In this document: piece by piece, positions 26,400 to 37,844 of the stretch
Layout: each line of letters opens with the position of its first letter
Numbering within the stretch: position 1 is the first letter of the stretch
Source: Ipomoea triloba
Taxonomy: Eukaryota > Streptophyta > Magnoliopsida > Solanales > Convolvulaceae
Assembly: GCF_003576645.1 (NCBI RefSeq)
Contig: NC_044919.1
Location: 30,322,222-30,386,221, forward strand
Direction of reading: 5' to 3'
DNA length: 64,000 nucleotides
The notes under the pieces: model-generated
Databases searched by the model: none
What the model saw: only the letters and a program-made list of their open reading frames with translations
Told to the model about the DNA's origin: nothing
Program-made: the position numbers and the translations under genes

Positions 26400-27187
26400 G
26401 CACTCTGGTGCGAACTCTCGCCTAGGTAGGAAATGAGAACGCTCCACAGCCGTCCACGTGTCCAGATCAACGAATCAGATGCAATTTTAAAAAAATGACG
26501 CGGTGGCATTTTCGTAAATAACTGGAACTTTGGTGCACCTAGTTTCACTTACAAGTGCACATATTTTCGCATCTATTTTCACTTACAAGTGCAAGTAATT
26601 TACCTTATTAATATTCATGCACCTATTTTTGCAATTACTTTCACTCACAAATGCAAGTAATTTACTTTGTTAATATTCATGCACCTGGGTGCAACCTAGG
26701 TGCACCTAGTTATAACATAGGTTGCACCTAGTTATAACATTAGGTGCACCTAGTATTGATGCTCACTGTACAATTCACTTGCACCTGTAATACATTTTAC
26801 TTGCATCTGCAATACATTTTATTTGCACTTGTGCAAGTAATTTACTTTGTTAACATTCATGCACCTGGTTGCAACCTATGTGCACCTAGTTATAGCAATA
26901 GGTGCACCTGGTTATAACATTAGGTGCACTTAGTATTGATGCTCATTGTACAATTTACTTGTACTTGTAATACATTTTACTTGCACGTGTGCACCTATTT
27001 TCACTTGCAGGTGCAAGTAATTTGCCTTGTTAACATTTATGCACCTGGGTGCACCTATGTGCATCTAGTTATAACATTACGTGCACCTAGTTATAACGTT
27101 ATGTGCAACTACATTTCGGACACGTGGCGCGCTGTGATTCGTCCGCAGTTCTCTCCTGGGCGGCCAGTACGCACCTGAACGCGATCC
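26396..27187 (+). mobile_element. (TA)n-associated non-autonomous element, family A, copy 1
   Basis: About 790 bp without coding capacity, built from many 'gtgcacctagttataac' words. The two ends, read inward, are imperfect inverted repeats about 50 bp long: both start TATATAGG and share words such as GGTGCG and ACT. The left edge abuts a TA tract and the right edge abuts 'tatatatat'. A second copy in opposite orientation is at 46361-47195, also beside TA tracts. This resembles microsatellite-targeting MITEs such as rice Micron; no transposase is present. Confidence 0.6.
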
Positions 27188-27587
27188 TATATATATTATT
27201 AAGTTCCTGTGCGGTAGGGTGTTTTCGGTGGTTTTAGATGCGTAATTTTCTTTTTAATGTGCGTGATTTTTCTTCTTAAGGTGCGTGAACCTAAAGCTTA
27301 AGGTGCTTGATTTTTCCTTCTTAAGGTGCGTGAGTTGTTGAAACTTAATGTGCGTTATTTTAAAACTTTAGGTGCGTGGCTTGTATACTTAAGGTGAGCG
27401 GTTTGCGTACTTAAAGTGCGCAATGTATTCTCAACTAAAGGTACACCGCACCATTTAAAAACTGTAGCTGCGTGGTTTATGTTTTTAGCTTAAGGTGTGT
27501 GATTTGTATACTTAAGGTACGCCGTTTTAATGCTTAAGATGAGTACCGCACAACCGCACAAGAAGATATATCCGCATCTGAATTCTT

Positions 27588-27627
<40 letters not shown>

Positions 27628-28745
27628 NCGAATCAGATGCAATTTTAAAAAAATGACGCGGTGGCATTTTCGTAAATAACTGGAACTTTGGTGCACCTAG
27701 TTTCACTTACAAGTGCACATATTTTCGCATCTATTTTCACTTACAAGTGCAAGTAATTTACCTTATTAATATTCATGCACCTATTTTTGCAATTACTTTC
27801 ACTCACAAATGCAAGTAATTTACTTTGTTAATATTCATGCACCTGGGTGCAACCTAGGTGCACCTAGTTATAACATAGGTTGCACCTAGTTATAACATTA
27901 GGTGCACCTAGTATTGATGCTCACTGTACAATTCACTTGCACCTGTAATACATTTTACTTGCATCTGCAATACATTTTATTTGCACTTGTGCAAGTAATT
28001 TACTTTGTTAACATTCATGCACCTGGTTGCAACCTATGTGCACCTAGTTATAGCAATAGGTGCACCTGGTTATAACATTAGGTGCACTTAGTATTGATGC
28101 TCATTGTACAATTTACTTGTACTTGTAATACATTTTACTTGCACGTGTGCACCTATTTTCACTTGCAGGTGCAAGTAATTTGCCTTGTTAACATTTATGC
28201 ACCTGGGTGCACCTATGTGCATCTAGTTATAACATTACGTGCACCTAGTTATAACGTTATGTGCAACTACATTTCGGACACGTGGCGCGCTGTGATTCGT
28301 CCGCAGTTCTCTCCTGGGCGGCCAGTACGCACCTGAACGCGATCCTATATATATTATTAAGTTCCTGTGCGGTAGGGTGTTTTCGGTGGTTTTAGATGCG
28401 TAATTTTCTTTTTAATGTGCGTGATTTTTCTTCTTAAGGTGCGTGAACCTAAAGCTTAAGGTGCTTGATTTTTCCTTCTTAAGGTGCGTGAGTTGTTGAA
28501 ACTTAATGTGCGTTATTTTAAAACTTTAGGTGCGTGGCTTGTATACTTAAGGTGAGCGGTTTGCGTACTTAAAGTGCGCAATGTATTCTCAACTAAAGGT
28601 ACACCGCACCATTTAAAAACTGTAGCTGCGTGGTTTATGTTTTTAGCTTAAGGTGTGTGATTTGTATACTTAAGGTACGCCGTTTTAATGCTTAAGATGA
28701 GTACCGCACAACCGCACAAGAAGATATATCCGCATCTGAATTCTT

Positions 28746-28786
<41 letters not shown>
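26471..28786 (+). repeat. 1.16-kb tandem duplication around a single N
   Basis: The segment at 26471-27627 is followed by N at 27628 and then by what reads as the same 1157 bp again (27629-28785), offset 1158. Frames at 26924 and 28082 translate identically. The copy boundary coincides with the N, so this is more likely an unmerged contig overlap than a biological duplication. Confidence 0.85.
27203..27590. mobile_element. (TA)n-associated element, family B (second copy 28361-28748)
   Basis: About 390 bp of reiterated 'cttaaggtgcgtg' words, flanked by TA tracts, with loosely inverted ends containing 'tgtgcggt'. Repeated at 28361-28748 through the larger duplication; a decayed relative lies at 45490-45700. 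Non-coding. Confidence 0.5.
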
Positions 28787-28787
<1 letters not shown>

Positions 28788-28789
<2 letters not shown>

Positions 28790-29410
28790 TTTTTTTTTAT
28801 TGAATATTATAAAGGATAAGAACAATATATAAGTAAAAGATTAAAAAATCTATGTTAAGCAACCCGGTTGACATTGTCTTAGAAAATAGGAGAATTATGA
28901 TGATTCATCTAATCTGCACCAAAGTTTGTCTCCATATATGAATATGCCTAATTGAGCTTGTTTGGTGTTGTTGGGTCTTCTATGGGATGGAGTGAGTTCT
29001 CGATAATTTGCTATTTATTTTGTGCAAAAGTTTGTTTGCCCTATATATCTGATTGACCATGTCTAGTTTTGTTGAGTCTTTTGTTTGATGGAGTGTTAAG
29101 TCTTATGTTAGATGGAGTGTTAAGTATTATGTTAGATGGAGTGAGATATACTCCAAGTACAGTCAATATTTGTCCTACAATGTGAATACCCCTCCAAATT
29201 TTATCGTTTGTTGCCCTATATATCTGATTGAGCATGTCTAGAGTTGTTGAGTCTTTTGTTAGATGGAGTGTTAAGTCTTATGGTAGATGGAGTTATACTC
29301 CAAGTACAGTCAATATTTGTCCTATATTATCCTTCATACGGCGAATAATTATTGGGTGTTCATGAATTAGGTGACCCCATTATTATTAAAAGTAAATTTA
29401 CTTGTCCAAT
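28788..29410. repeat. imperfect tandem duplication, about 175-bp period
   Basis: Between about 29039 and 29330 two copies begin 'gccctatatatctgattga' and carry 'gttagatggagtgttaag' words several times. The rest of the interval is AT-rich and empty. Confidence 0.6.
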
Positions 29411-30532
29411 TAAAAAATAGGGAAAAGGGTCAAATAGGCCCTCAAACTTTACCTAAAAGTACAATTAGCCCCTCAAACATTCAAAAGGTTCAATTACACA
29501 CACAAACTTATCATTTTGGGGCATTTAAATCCATATGACCGGTTGTTCCAGGTGAACAACCGGTCATATTTTTCTGACGAACATTCCGGCTACCGGCGGC
29601 CGGAATGTTCATCCCCAACCGTCTTCTCCAATGGAGAAGACTGTTCGTCTTCCCAATCTTCTCTATCGGAGAAGACGAACCACACTGGTTCGTCTTCTCC
29701 GGAGAAGACTGTTAGTCTTCTCCGGTTTCTAATGGTGACCCACTTGCTGACTTTGGATTGTTCAACCATTCAAGAAGAAGGCACTGGTTCGTTGGGTCAA
29801 ACAGGAGACCAACAAAATTTTTCCGGCAAGGGGATTTCATCATCTTCTCCGGTAAGGATTTTTCCGGTGACTTCCTCTCTTATTATCCCTATGTGTTTAA
29901 AGTTGTATTTTGGAGATTGGTTTGCTGCCGGAAGTCCACGTTTTTCATCAGAACATATCTTCAAATCCGGCAGAACGAATTTTTCTTGTTTTCTGGTGGG
30001 CTTTTGTCCGCCGACCTCATTTATGCTCCCCAGTTGATGTTTGGTTGCTTCCGGTGGGCTGATTTTTTCAGACGAGTCATGGTGGGTTTTGGGTATGGCC
30101 ATCACGTTGACGAACACTGGTTCATCTTCTCCATCGGAGAAGACGTACGGTCTGTCTTCTCCGGTGGAGAAGACGAACTGTCCGTTCGTCTTCTCCGGTG
30201 GAGAAGACGAACCAGTGAACCACACTGGTTCATCTTCTCCGGAGAAGACAAACCAGTGTGGTTCACTGGTTAACCAGTGTTCCGGAGAAGACGAACCAAA
30301 CGAACACTTTCGTCTTCTCCGTTGTTGGGGATGAACATTCCGGCCGCCGGTGGCCAGAATGTTCGTCGGAAAAATATGACCGGTTGTTCACCTTGAACAA
30401 CCGGTCATATGGGTTTAAATGCCCAAAAATAACAAGTTTGTGTGTGTAATTGAATCTTTTGAATGTTTGGGGGCCTAATTGCATTTTTAGGTAAAGTTCG
30501 AGGGTTTATTTGACCCCTTTCCCTAAAAAATA
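29411..30532. mobile_element. Mutator-like fold-back element with 9-bp TSD
   Basis: Element body 29420-30523 (1104 bp) is flanked by the perfect 9-bp direct repeat TAAAAAATA (29411-29419 and 30524-30532), the duplication size of Mutator-superfamily elements. The termini are GGGAAAAGGGTC and its near inverse, and the terminal inverted repeats run for about 220 bp, including 'atgaccggttgttc'. The centre repeats 'cttctccggagaagac', which is self-complementary. Frames across it (for example 29516-30037) have no transposase features, so it is non-autonomous. Confidence 0.85.
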
Positions 30533-30958
30533 TAAGAAATTTTAGAGAGATAAGTAGCATTACTTGTAAATAGATGATTAAAACTCACTGTAGAAGCATA
30601 CAGTAAATGTATACAAACGATAAGTCAACAAGGAAGCTATTGATGTCAAAGTGTGCAAATAACTTTTTCACATAATAAATTTAGCATCTTTCACTATCCA
30701 ACAAAAACAGAAGGCATGAAAAGAGAATCCGATGATGACAAGACAGTATGTGTTACATTACTCCTCTAACTTATTAGTTGGAAAAAAAATGAAACAAAGA
30801 TCATACATATGAATGGATCTAGCATCAGACATCTTTAATTTACAAGAAAACCTGTAACAACATCAGATATTTGATTGCAGCATCATGAAATTGCCATAAT
30901 CCACATGAATCTGCAGTCCATAAACAGATAAACCAGACCCTAAACGTGTTCTTAATTT
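30533..30958. other. 3' flank of the MUR3-type gene
   Basis: AT-rich, probably holding the 3' UTR of the minus-strand galactosyltransferase gene. Nothing else recognised. Confidence 0.5.
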
Positions 30959-32933
30959 CTAGATCACTTGCGCTGAACTATCAGAACCTGCAACACTACT
31001 GTCATTGTAATCCTTTGATTGTGAGAAAAATGGATCCCATTCATGGGCTCCAATGTCATGCTGCCCTTCTTCCATCAACGCATATTTCCAGCTCAACTCC
31101 TCAACAAAATGCTCATCTCCGCGCCCTGCAACAACGTCCCTTCTCAGCTTTGTCACCTTATCAATCACACCCTGCACTGCTACATCAAATGCATCCTTAA
31201 CAGACTCCAGTCTGGCCCGGGGGTCGGAATAGATCAGCCGCGGGATCAGGGCTATAACCGCCTCCCTCATCCCCTCCACCTGCTCAGGGGAGACCTGGCT
31301 GAGCCTCTCCTCTATGCTGGCATTCCCCCTCCGGATATCGGGCTCGGGGATGAACACAGAGAATGATGAATGGTTTCTGGGGAGATACCAGGTGTACTGT
31401 ATGTAAGCAGAGCCTGGATGGAAGAACACGGGTATGCAGCCTGCTAACATTGCATCAAAGGCTGATCTTCTCGTGTAGGAATCCCCCTGTGGTTGCAGAC
31501 AGAACACTGATTCCTGAAACATCTGCATTATGTTGCCGGGAGAATGGCAGCTGCTTTCACCATAATCGCACTTGAACAGCCTGCAAACCTTGGAATTCCT
31601 GCACTGTTGAATTATGTGGCCTCGGATTGATCTCGGGTTTCCAGGACGAGGAGCACCAGCAAAAGAAAACAGCCATTTTCTCTCCTTCTTCCTCATCCTG
31701 TCTTGCCAGGAAAACACCTCGGAATCTTTGGAGGGATGGAAGTATGTGGGATAAGGAATCCCGAAATCGTTTGAATTCCAGGGGCTGGATTCCACCACGA
31801 GAGTGGTCATGTTCTTAGCAGCCGGCAAGAGCAGAAGCTTGTTCCCCCAGTCTGATTCCTGATCCGTCAGCCGCCTGAAATCCCACGTTATCCTCCCGGC
31901 CACCAGGAAGTGATCCTTTCCTCCCATTATCCTCCACTCCGGCGTCTTCTCCAGCCACTTCACCAGATCAAGAGCAGCCGCATCTCTAACAGAGATGTTG
32001 TACCTGTAAGCATATAATTTTTGAGTATTATTAACTCTGGTACAATGTAGTATCTGTTCTACCAACTTTCTCAACCTACTGAAACACAAAGAGTCAATGC
32101 CTCCTGACTTTTCATTTGGGATCAGTCACTGGACCAGAAGGTCATTGGCACGGCAACCACATAATATTCAAACCTACTTTAATTAATAACTTAAATAAGA
32201 AAACGTTACAGTAGTACCCCCATAGATGCCTGGAAACTTCGAGCCCTGCAAAGAAAGGCACGAAAATGGCGGCCGCGAGAGAAGAATCGTTCGTTAAACA
32301 CTCGTACTTTTTCATCCGATTCCTGAAGATCACTTCCAGTGCAAACTGATCCGTGGCGTACCATCCCGTCTCCGATAAAACTCCTCCCGCATTCTCCAAT
32401 GGCGGTCCCAGCCCGCCATTGGCCATGAACTTACACATATCCGTCCAGGGGCTAAGCTTCTCGCACTCCTTCAGAATATCCTCATTGAACCTGGGAGGAA
32501 GATTATGCACATATACATACCGGCCGCCGCACGGATCGCTCTTGTTCTCTAACGACGTCGTCAACGCCCTGATAAAAGGAAATTTCCCAGAATCAATCAC
32601 AGAATCCAATTCACCGCTCCCAGGATTAACCTTTCTCGATCCAAAACCGCCCACCTTCGGCCGATCAATCGCCGGAGAGCTGAGCAATTTAATCTCAGGA
32701 GAAACGGAAGCTAAACGATCTGATTCGGATTCAGTTACGCGATTGTGATTGCTCCGCTCGATCGCGAAATGGAAGCACCAGAAGAAAACGGAGAAGATCG
32801 CCGACAGTAACGCTAGGGTAAACAGACGGGAGTTCAGATTTCTGCCCGCCGCCTTCTCGACTCGTTCATTGGAGGTTAGCAACGTCGGCGAACGGCGTCT
32901 GATGATCATTAGATTAGCCGGTCGATCAAACAT
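30959..32933 (-). CDS. MUR3: xyloglucan galactosyltransferase, MUR3/KATAMARI1 type (GT47 exostosin family)
   Basis: Two exons (32933-32218 and 32003-30959) joined at a phase-2 GT-AG junction give 586 aa. Type II Golgi layout: short basic cytosolic tail, one transmembrane helix (about 37-58, [20 protein letters not shown]), Ser-rich stem, then the exostosin domain. Family text seen: [58 protein letters not shown], then after the splice [31 protein letters not shown] and [23 protein letters not shown]3 adds galactose to a specific xylose of xyloglucan in the Golgi. The 214-bp intron falls after RHLWG; the Arabidopsis gene is intronless as I remember. The start at 32933 resembles the MUR3 N-terminus; Met at 32975 or 32909 is also possible. 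Likeness is to MUR3 more than to XLT2. Confidence 0.9.
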
Positions 32934-34072
32934 ACATTCAAATCGAACAAGAAACCCTAGCAATATAATCCTCAATCATGCGAAACGCATAATGTACGAA
33001 ACGAGAAAAACAGTGTCAGAACGACAATGAGAGATAGAGAAAGATGGAACAACGATTGAGTATGGCGCATGCAAGGAAGAAGAAGAAGAAGAACATCAGA
33101 ATGCTAGTAACGTATGTGTGCACTGTGCTAGGGGTTTTGAGCTGAGGTGGTGGAGTCAGAAAAATCATGAAAATTTATAATCTCCACATCGATAGTATTA
33201 TACGGAGTATATCATACACTAAGTGCTTAGCATATATAAATGATGCAAGATACTTCACATTAAAATTAATCTATTAAAATCAATATTAATTATTTAAATT
33301 AAATAACTATGTTAAATGTTTAATAAATTAGAATGTTAACCATTTAACTATAATATTTACTTATTAATATTGCTATTATCTTAATCACCTATCACAAATG
33401 GACTACCTTACAATAGAATATTGATAAATATTCTCACAATATTTATTTTAAAACACACACACTAGCTTAGTTATGAGGTTATTAGATGAATTGAAACATG
33501 ACATCAAGTTTGACTTCCTATCCAAGTTGTTTATTATCTTTTTAGTTTGAGTCGTTCAGTTATGGCAACCTATTATAATTTATCTCATTGTAGTCCTTTG
33601 CTAGCTAAGGTCACAAGGCAAGCTTCATCTAAAACGCACTTTTAAATAGTGATTGTGAGTTTTTTTTTTTGTAAATCAAAGTTAAATCAGATGAGATATT
33701 GAGTTATCAGTTATGATGTGTAGGCTTTCTAGGCAAGTGGCCGGCGTGAGCCTGGGAGCAAGATAGAGTTTGAAACCTGAGTGAGACATTTTTTGCTTTA
33801 TTGTTTTGAGCAAGTGGAGTGACCCTTGGAGCAAGATAGAATCTTAAACCAACACATGTATAGCTTGGTTGTTATTTAGTTTCCTAATACTAAGAAAGAG
33901 ATGTAACAAGTATTATTATTTACAATTATTTCTAATATATATTATTCTATACAATAATGTATGAAGTACATATTCTATGCAATAATGCATGAAGTACATA
34001 ATTATATGAGTATGATCATCATTCGTTGTTGATTGTTATTACTTTAAAAATTTTCACATACCACAAAATCTA

Positions 34073-34141
<69 letters not shown>

Positions 34142-34257
34142 TTATTTAAGTATTGTTTGTCTCGATCTCTTTTAATTTACCAAATAAAAGTTGTGAATTA
34201 TTTTTTCAATAGTAATTTTTTAAATTATTAAATAACAATACATCCTAAACCAGTAAA
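32934..34257. other. MUR3 upstream region and AT-rich spacer
   Basis: Promoter and 5' UTR of the galactosyltransferase gene up to about 33150, then AT-rich DNA. About 33465-33640 resembles the SINE-like repeat in SDD1 intron 2. 33730-33850 has two short related passages with 'gagcaagatagaat'. No gene. Confidence 0.45.
34073..34140. repeat. palindromic (AAT)n-(ATT)n microsatellite
   Basis: A run of AAT triplets switches at about 34109 to ATT triplets, giving a perfect inverted repeat of over 30 bases per arm that could form a hairpin. Confidence 0.85.
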
Positions 34258-34969
34258 TAAATAATAGGGAAAATGACATTTTTTCTCCTGTGTTATATGT
34301 ATATAGCACTTTTTCCCCCTAAGTTATTTTGTGAGTATATGAGGATGAAATCCGGGAATCATTAGCTGATCCTTACAATATAATATTGTGTTCACCAAGG
34401 AGGCCAAGTTCGTCCTCACAAAATATCTTATGAATTTCTCTTGGAGGTTCGCTAAACCATCTGTGTTCTTCCATCTGCTTATGTCCCTCCTTGGCTAGCA
34501 TATCTGCAGCCTTGTTTTGTTCCCTTGGAGCTTGTACGAAAGTGATTTCCCAGTTTCTTCTCTTCATCTCGCAGCACAGCTCGACAATATTCCTGGCTGG
34601 TCCTTCATGTTCTGCCCCTCCATTGATCATATTGATGACCTTGGAGCAGTCTGTCTCTATCTCCACTTTCCTGTACCCCAGCTCCCAAGCTTTCTGCAGC
34701 CCTATGAAGACGCCCCATGCCTCCGGTTCCACCGACGTGCACGTGCCAACTTTTTTTGCAAAGGCTCCTAGGAACTCTGCATTATGATTTCGGAAGATGC
34801 CCCCGCTTGTAGCTTTTCGACGCCTGTCAGCTCCTCCGTCAGTGTTTATTTTGATCCACCCCTCCCTTGGAGGTTTCCACGGTTGCTCCCGTCTCTCTTC
34901 TCTTGTGTGTCTCGTCGTTGGTCCTGCATTCCTCTCCAAGACTTCCTCGATCTCTTTGAAACGGTCCTG

Positions 34970-37844
34970 TGTAAAGGAGTAGTATATAACAGATTCTTGT
35001 CATGCTTAGTTTAGTGGTTAGACTTTGTCTGCTTCTGTTAGAATTAGTCTGCGTGTAATTAGTGTAGGAGTTAGTTTTGCAGGGCTATTTAAACTATCCT
35101 GGTGCTTCATAATAAATCATCATTCCTCCCATCTCTATATGGTATCAAAGCCTTTACTCTAACGAGCATAATTTTGTTTTCCTTCCCTGCCAATGGCCCT
35201 CCCTACAGAGAAACAAATCATTCAGCTTAATGCTCCAACAAATTTTCCCATTAAATTAACATCTTCAAACTTTCAAGTTTGGAGAAAACAGATTCAAGCC
35301 TCCCTCATTGGCCTAGACTTGCTTGGATATATTGATGGTACATCGCCAGCCCCTGCGCAATTTTCTGATGTAGCCCAAAAGGAACTTAATCCTGCATATC
35401 TCCCATGGTTTAGACAAGATCAAACCATTCTCAATGCCATTTTAGGGAGCTGTTCTGACACTATCCAACCCCTGATCTCCTCAGCAGCATCATCTGCTGT
35501 AGCATGGAACCGATTAACTACCAACTTCGCAAGCTCCTCACCATCCCGCATTGTGTCACTCAAAACCAAGCTCGCATCGAATCCCCAAAATAGTCGTCCT
35601 ATAGAAGAGTATATTGATGAGATGTTCCACATTGCAGAGGCTCTCGCACTTGCTCAAAATCCGATTAGTGAGCAAGACTTGGTGATTCATATTCTCACAC
35701 AACTCAATGAGGATTATGATCATATCGTTCCCGCGCTACGTATACGCCCGGTTCCGATTACTTTTTCAGAACTGAAGGATGTTTTGACAGAGTTTGAAAG
35801 ACAACAGAAGAAGAAAGATGCTGCCAGGCAAGCTCTCCTCGCTACTGTTAATGTGACACAACGACGGTCTGGTTTTTCGCAAACTAGTCGAAACAATTAT
35901 AAACCCAACCGGACTAATAACGGACAACAATATCAACAGAACCAGCGCTCTCACAACTCTACTCAACGCCGCAGGAATGTGGTCTGTAAGTTTTGTAATC
36001 TCAATGGCCATGAGGCGCGTGAATGTCGCAAACTACAACGGTTTTTACGGGACAATAATGTCTCTACAGATGATAGGCTCGGGAAAAATCCTGTGGTGAA
36101 CACTACTGCCGTGAATTCTCCTCAACACCAAACACCATGGTTGTTTGATTCCGGTGCGTCACATCATGCTACCTCGGACCCGTCTATATTACAGTTTTTT
36201 TCTGACTACGGTGGACCAGACGAGATCCACTTGGGTGATGGTAATACTCTGTCTATATCTCATACTGGTAACACACTCCTCCCTGCTAAAACTTCTATAT
36301 CTCATACTGGTAACACACTCCTCCCTGCTAAAACTCGTAATCTCACTCTGTCTAACGTCTTATGCGCCCCACAACTACAACGGAACTTAGTTTCTATTTC
36401 GAAACTTTGCAAAACAAATAATGTATCTGTTGAGTTTTTTGACACTCATTTTGTTGTGAAGGATCGGTTCACGGGGGCGCCACTCTTGCACGGGAGTGTG
36501 AAGGATCGGTTCACGGGGGCGCCACTCTTGCACGGGAGAAACGACCATGATGTGTATTGCATTCCACGTTTTCCTGTTCCACAAATAAATACCACTATTG
36601 CGTCTAGTCTTGCAAATTGGCATCATACCCTTGGTCATCCATCTAGTAAGACACTGGCTCACATGCTACGGGCTACTAATGTTTCCATTCGGTCTGTTTT
36701 TAATTTTCATTGTAAGTCTTGTTTAAGTAATAAAAGCCATAAATTACCTTTTCAGGCGAACTCAATGGCAAGTTCAAGACCCCTAGAATTGTTATACTCT
36801 GATGTTTGGAGTTCGACTCAGCAGTCTGTGGATGGGTACCGGTATTATGTGATCTTTGTGGATCACTTTACCAAGTATACATGGTTGTACCCTTTGGTTA
36901 GGAAATCAGAGGTTTATGATGTGTTCTCGCAATTCAAAAGACTAGTCGAGAACAAATTCAATTACAAAATACACACCTTATTTTCCGATAATGGTGGTGA
37001 GTTTATAAAATTAAAGCCACTATTAAGCTCATGTGGCATATCCCACTTCACTAGCCCCCCGCACACACCTGAGCATAATGGAGTGTCTGAACGTCGACAT
37101 AGACATATTGTCGATACTGGGTTGTCATTGCTACATCATGCGTCTATGCCCTTAACCTATTGGTCGTATGCGTTTCAGACAGCGGTCTATCTAATCAATC
37201 GAATGCCAAATGCGTTTCAGACAGCGGTCTATCTAATCAATCGAATGCCAACACGTATTCTTCAAAATAAATCACCCTTCTATGCATTATTTGGTACAAC
37301 ACCGAAATATTCCAAATTAAAACCGTTTGGCTGCCTGTGTTTTCCTTGGTTGCGACCATACACTAACTCAAAGATTCAACCTCGGTCTAAGCCCTGACCA
37401 TACACTAACTCAAAGATTCAACCTCGGTCTAAGCCCTGTATATTTTTAGGCTACTCTACCTCTCAGTCTGCGTACAAGTGTCTTGATCACACTACGGGTC
37501 GTGTCTATTTATCTCGTCATGTTCGTTTTGTTCCTTTTGACTATCCTTTTCAGGCATTAACACATTCACGGAGTTCCCCGGCAGATGTGGAAGGCTCATC
37601 TTGCCTCGCCGGTCTTTTGAATGTTTCCGTTCCAAGCTGGGTGTCTCCGACGGATCCACCATCTTGCGGGGGCATGTAAAGGAGTAGTATATAATAGATT
37701 CTTGTCATGCTTAGTTTAGTGGTTAGATTTTGTCTGCTTCTGTTAGAATTAGTCTGCGTGTAATTAGTGTAGGAGCTAGTTTTGCAAGGCTATTTAAACC
37801 ATCCTGGTGCTTCATAATAAATCATCATTCCTCCCATCTCTATA
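34970..37844 (+). mobile_element. Ty1-copia retrotransposon with two 170-bp LTRs, lacking RT/RNase H
   Basis: LTRs at 34970-35139 and 37675-37844 are each 170 bp and differ at only a few positions, so insertion is recent. Perfect 5-bp target repeats TCCTG (34965-34969, 37845-37849) flank it. A primer-binding site like TGGTATCAAAGC follows the 5' LTR at 35140, and a purine tract (GCGGGGGCA) precedes the 3' LTR. The coding region has gag, protease and integrase only, then runs almost directly into the 3' LTR, so reverse transcriptase and RNase H are missing. It could move only with help from a complete relative. Confidence 0.9.
35193..37397 (+). pseudogene. copia gag-protease-integrase polyprotein, truncated
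   Basis: 734 codons from ATG 35193. Gag (UBN2-type) at about 1-220; CCHC knuckle CKFCNLNGHEAREC near 265; protease motif FDSGASHH; integrase HHCC zinc finger (HTLGHP...CKSCLSNK); then the rve core with Asp, Asp and Glu in YSDVWSS, FSDNGGEF and PEHNGVSER. Four exact 42-bp tandem duplications lie inside the element (at about 36252, 36478, 37168 and 37356). Three keep frame; the fourth creates the stop that ends this frame, with integrase-tail coding continuing to about 37675. The duplications look like assembly errors, so the real frame may be longer than shown. Confidence 0.8.

Noticed and set aside
26924..28336. Two identical 84-codon frames beginning MHLVLMLIVQ
   Set aside because: Translations of the family-A repeat, duplicated with the assembly join; a diverged copy near 46458-46643 has no conserved protein signal.
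29516..30334. Overlapping frames of up to 173 codons on both strands
   Set aside because: They lie wholly inside the fold-back element and arise from reiterated palindromic units; no transposase motifs.
34491..34982. Plus-strand frames of up to 98 codons
   Set aside because: Antisense shadows of the LINE RNase H domain on the minus strand.
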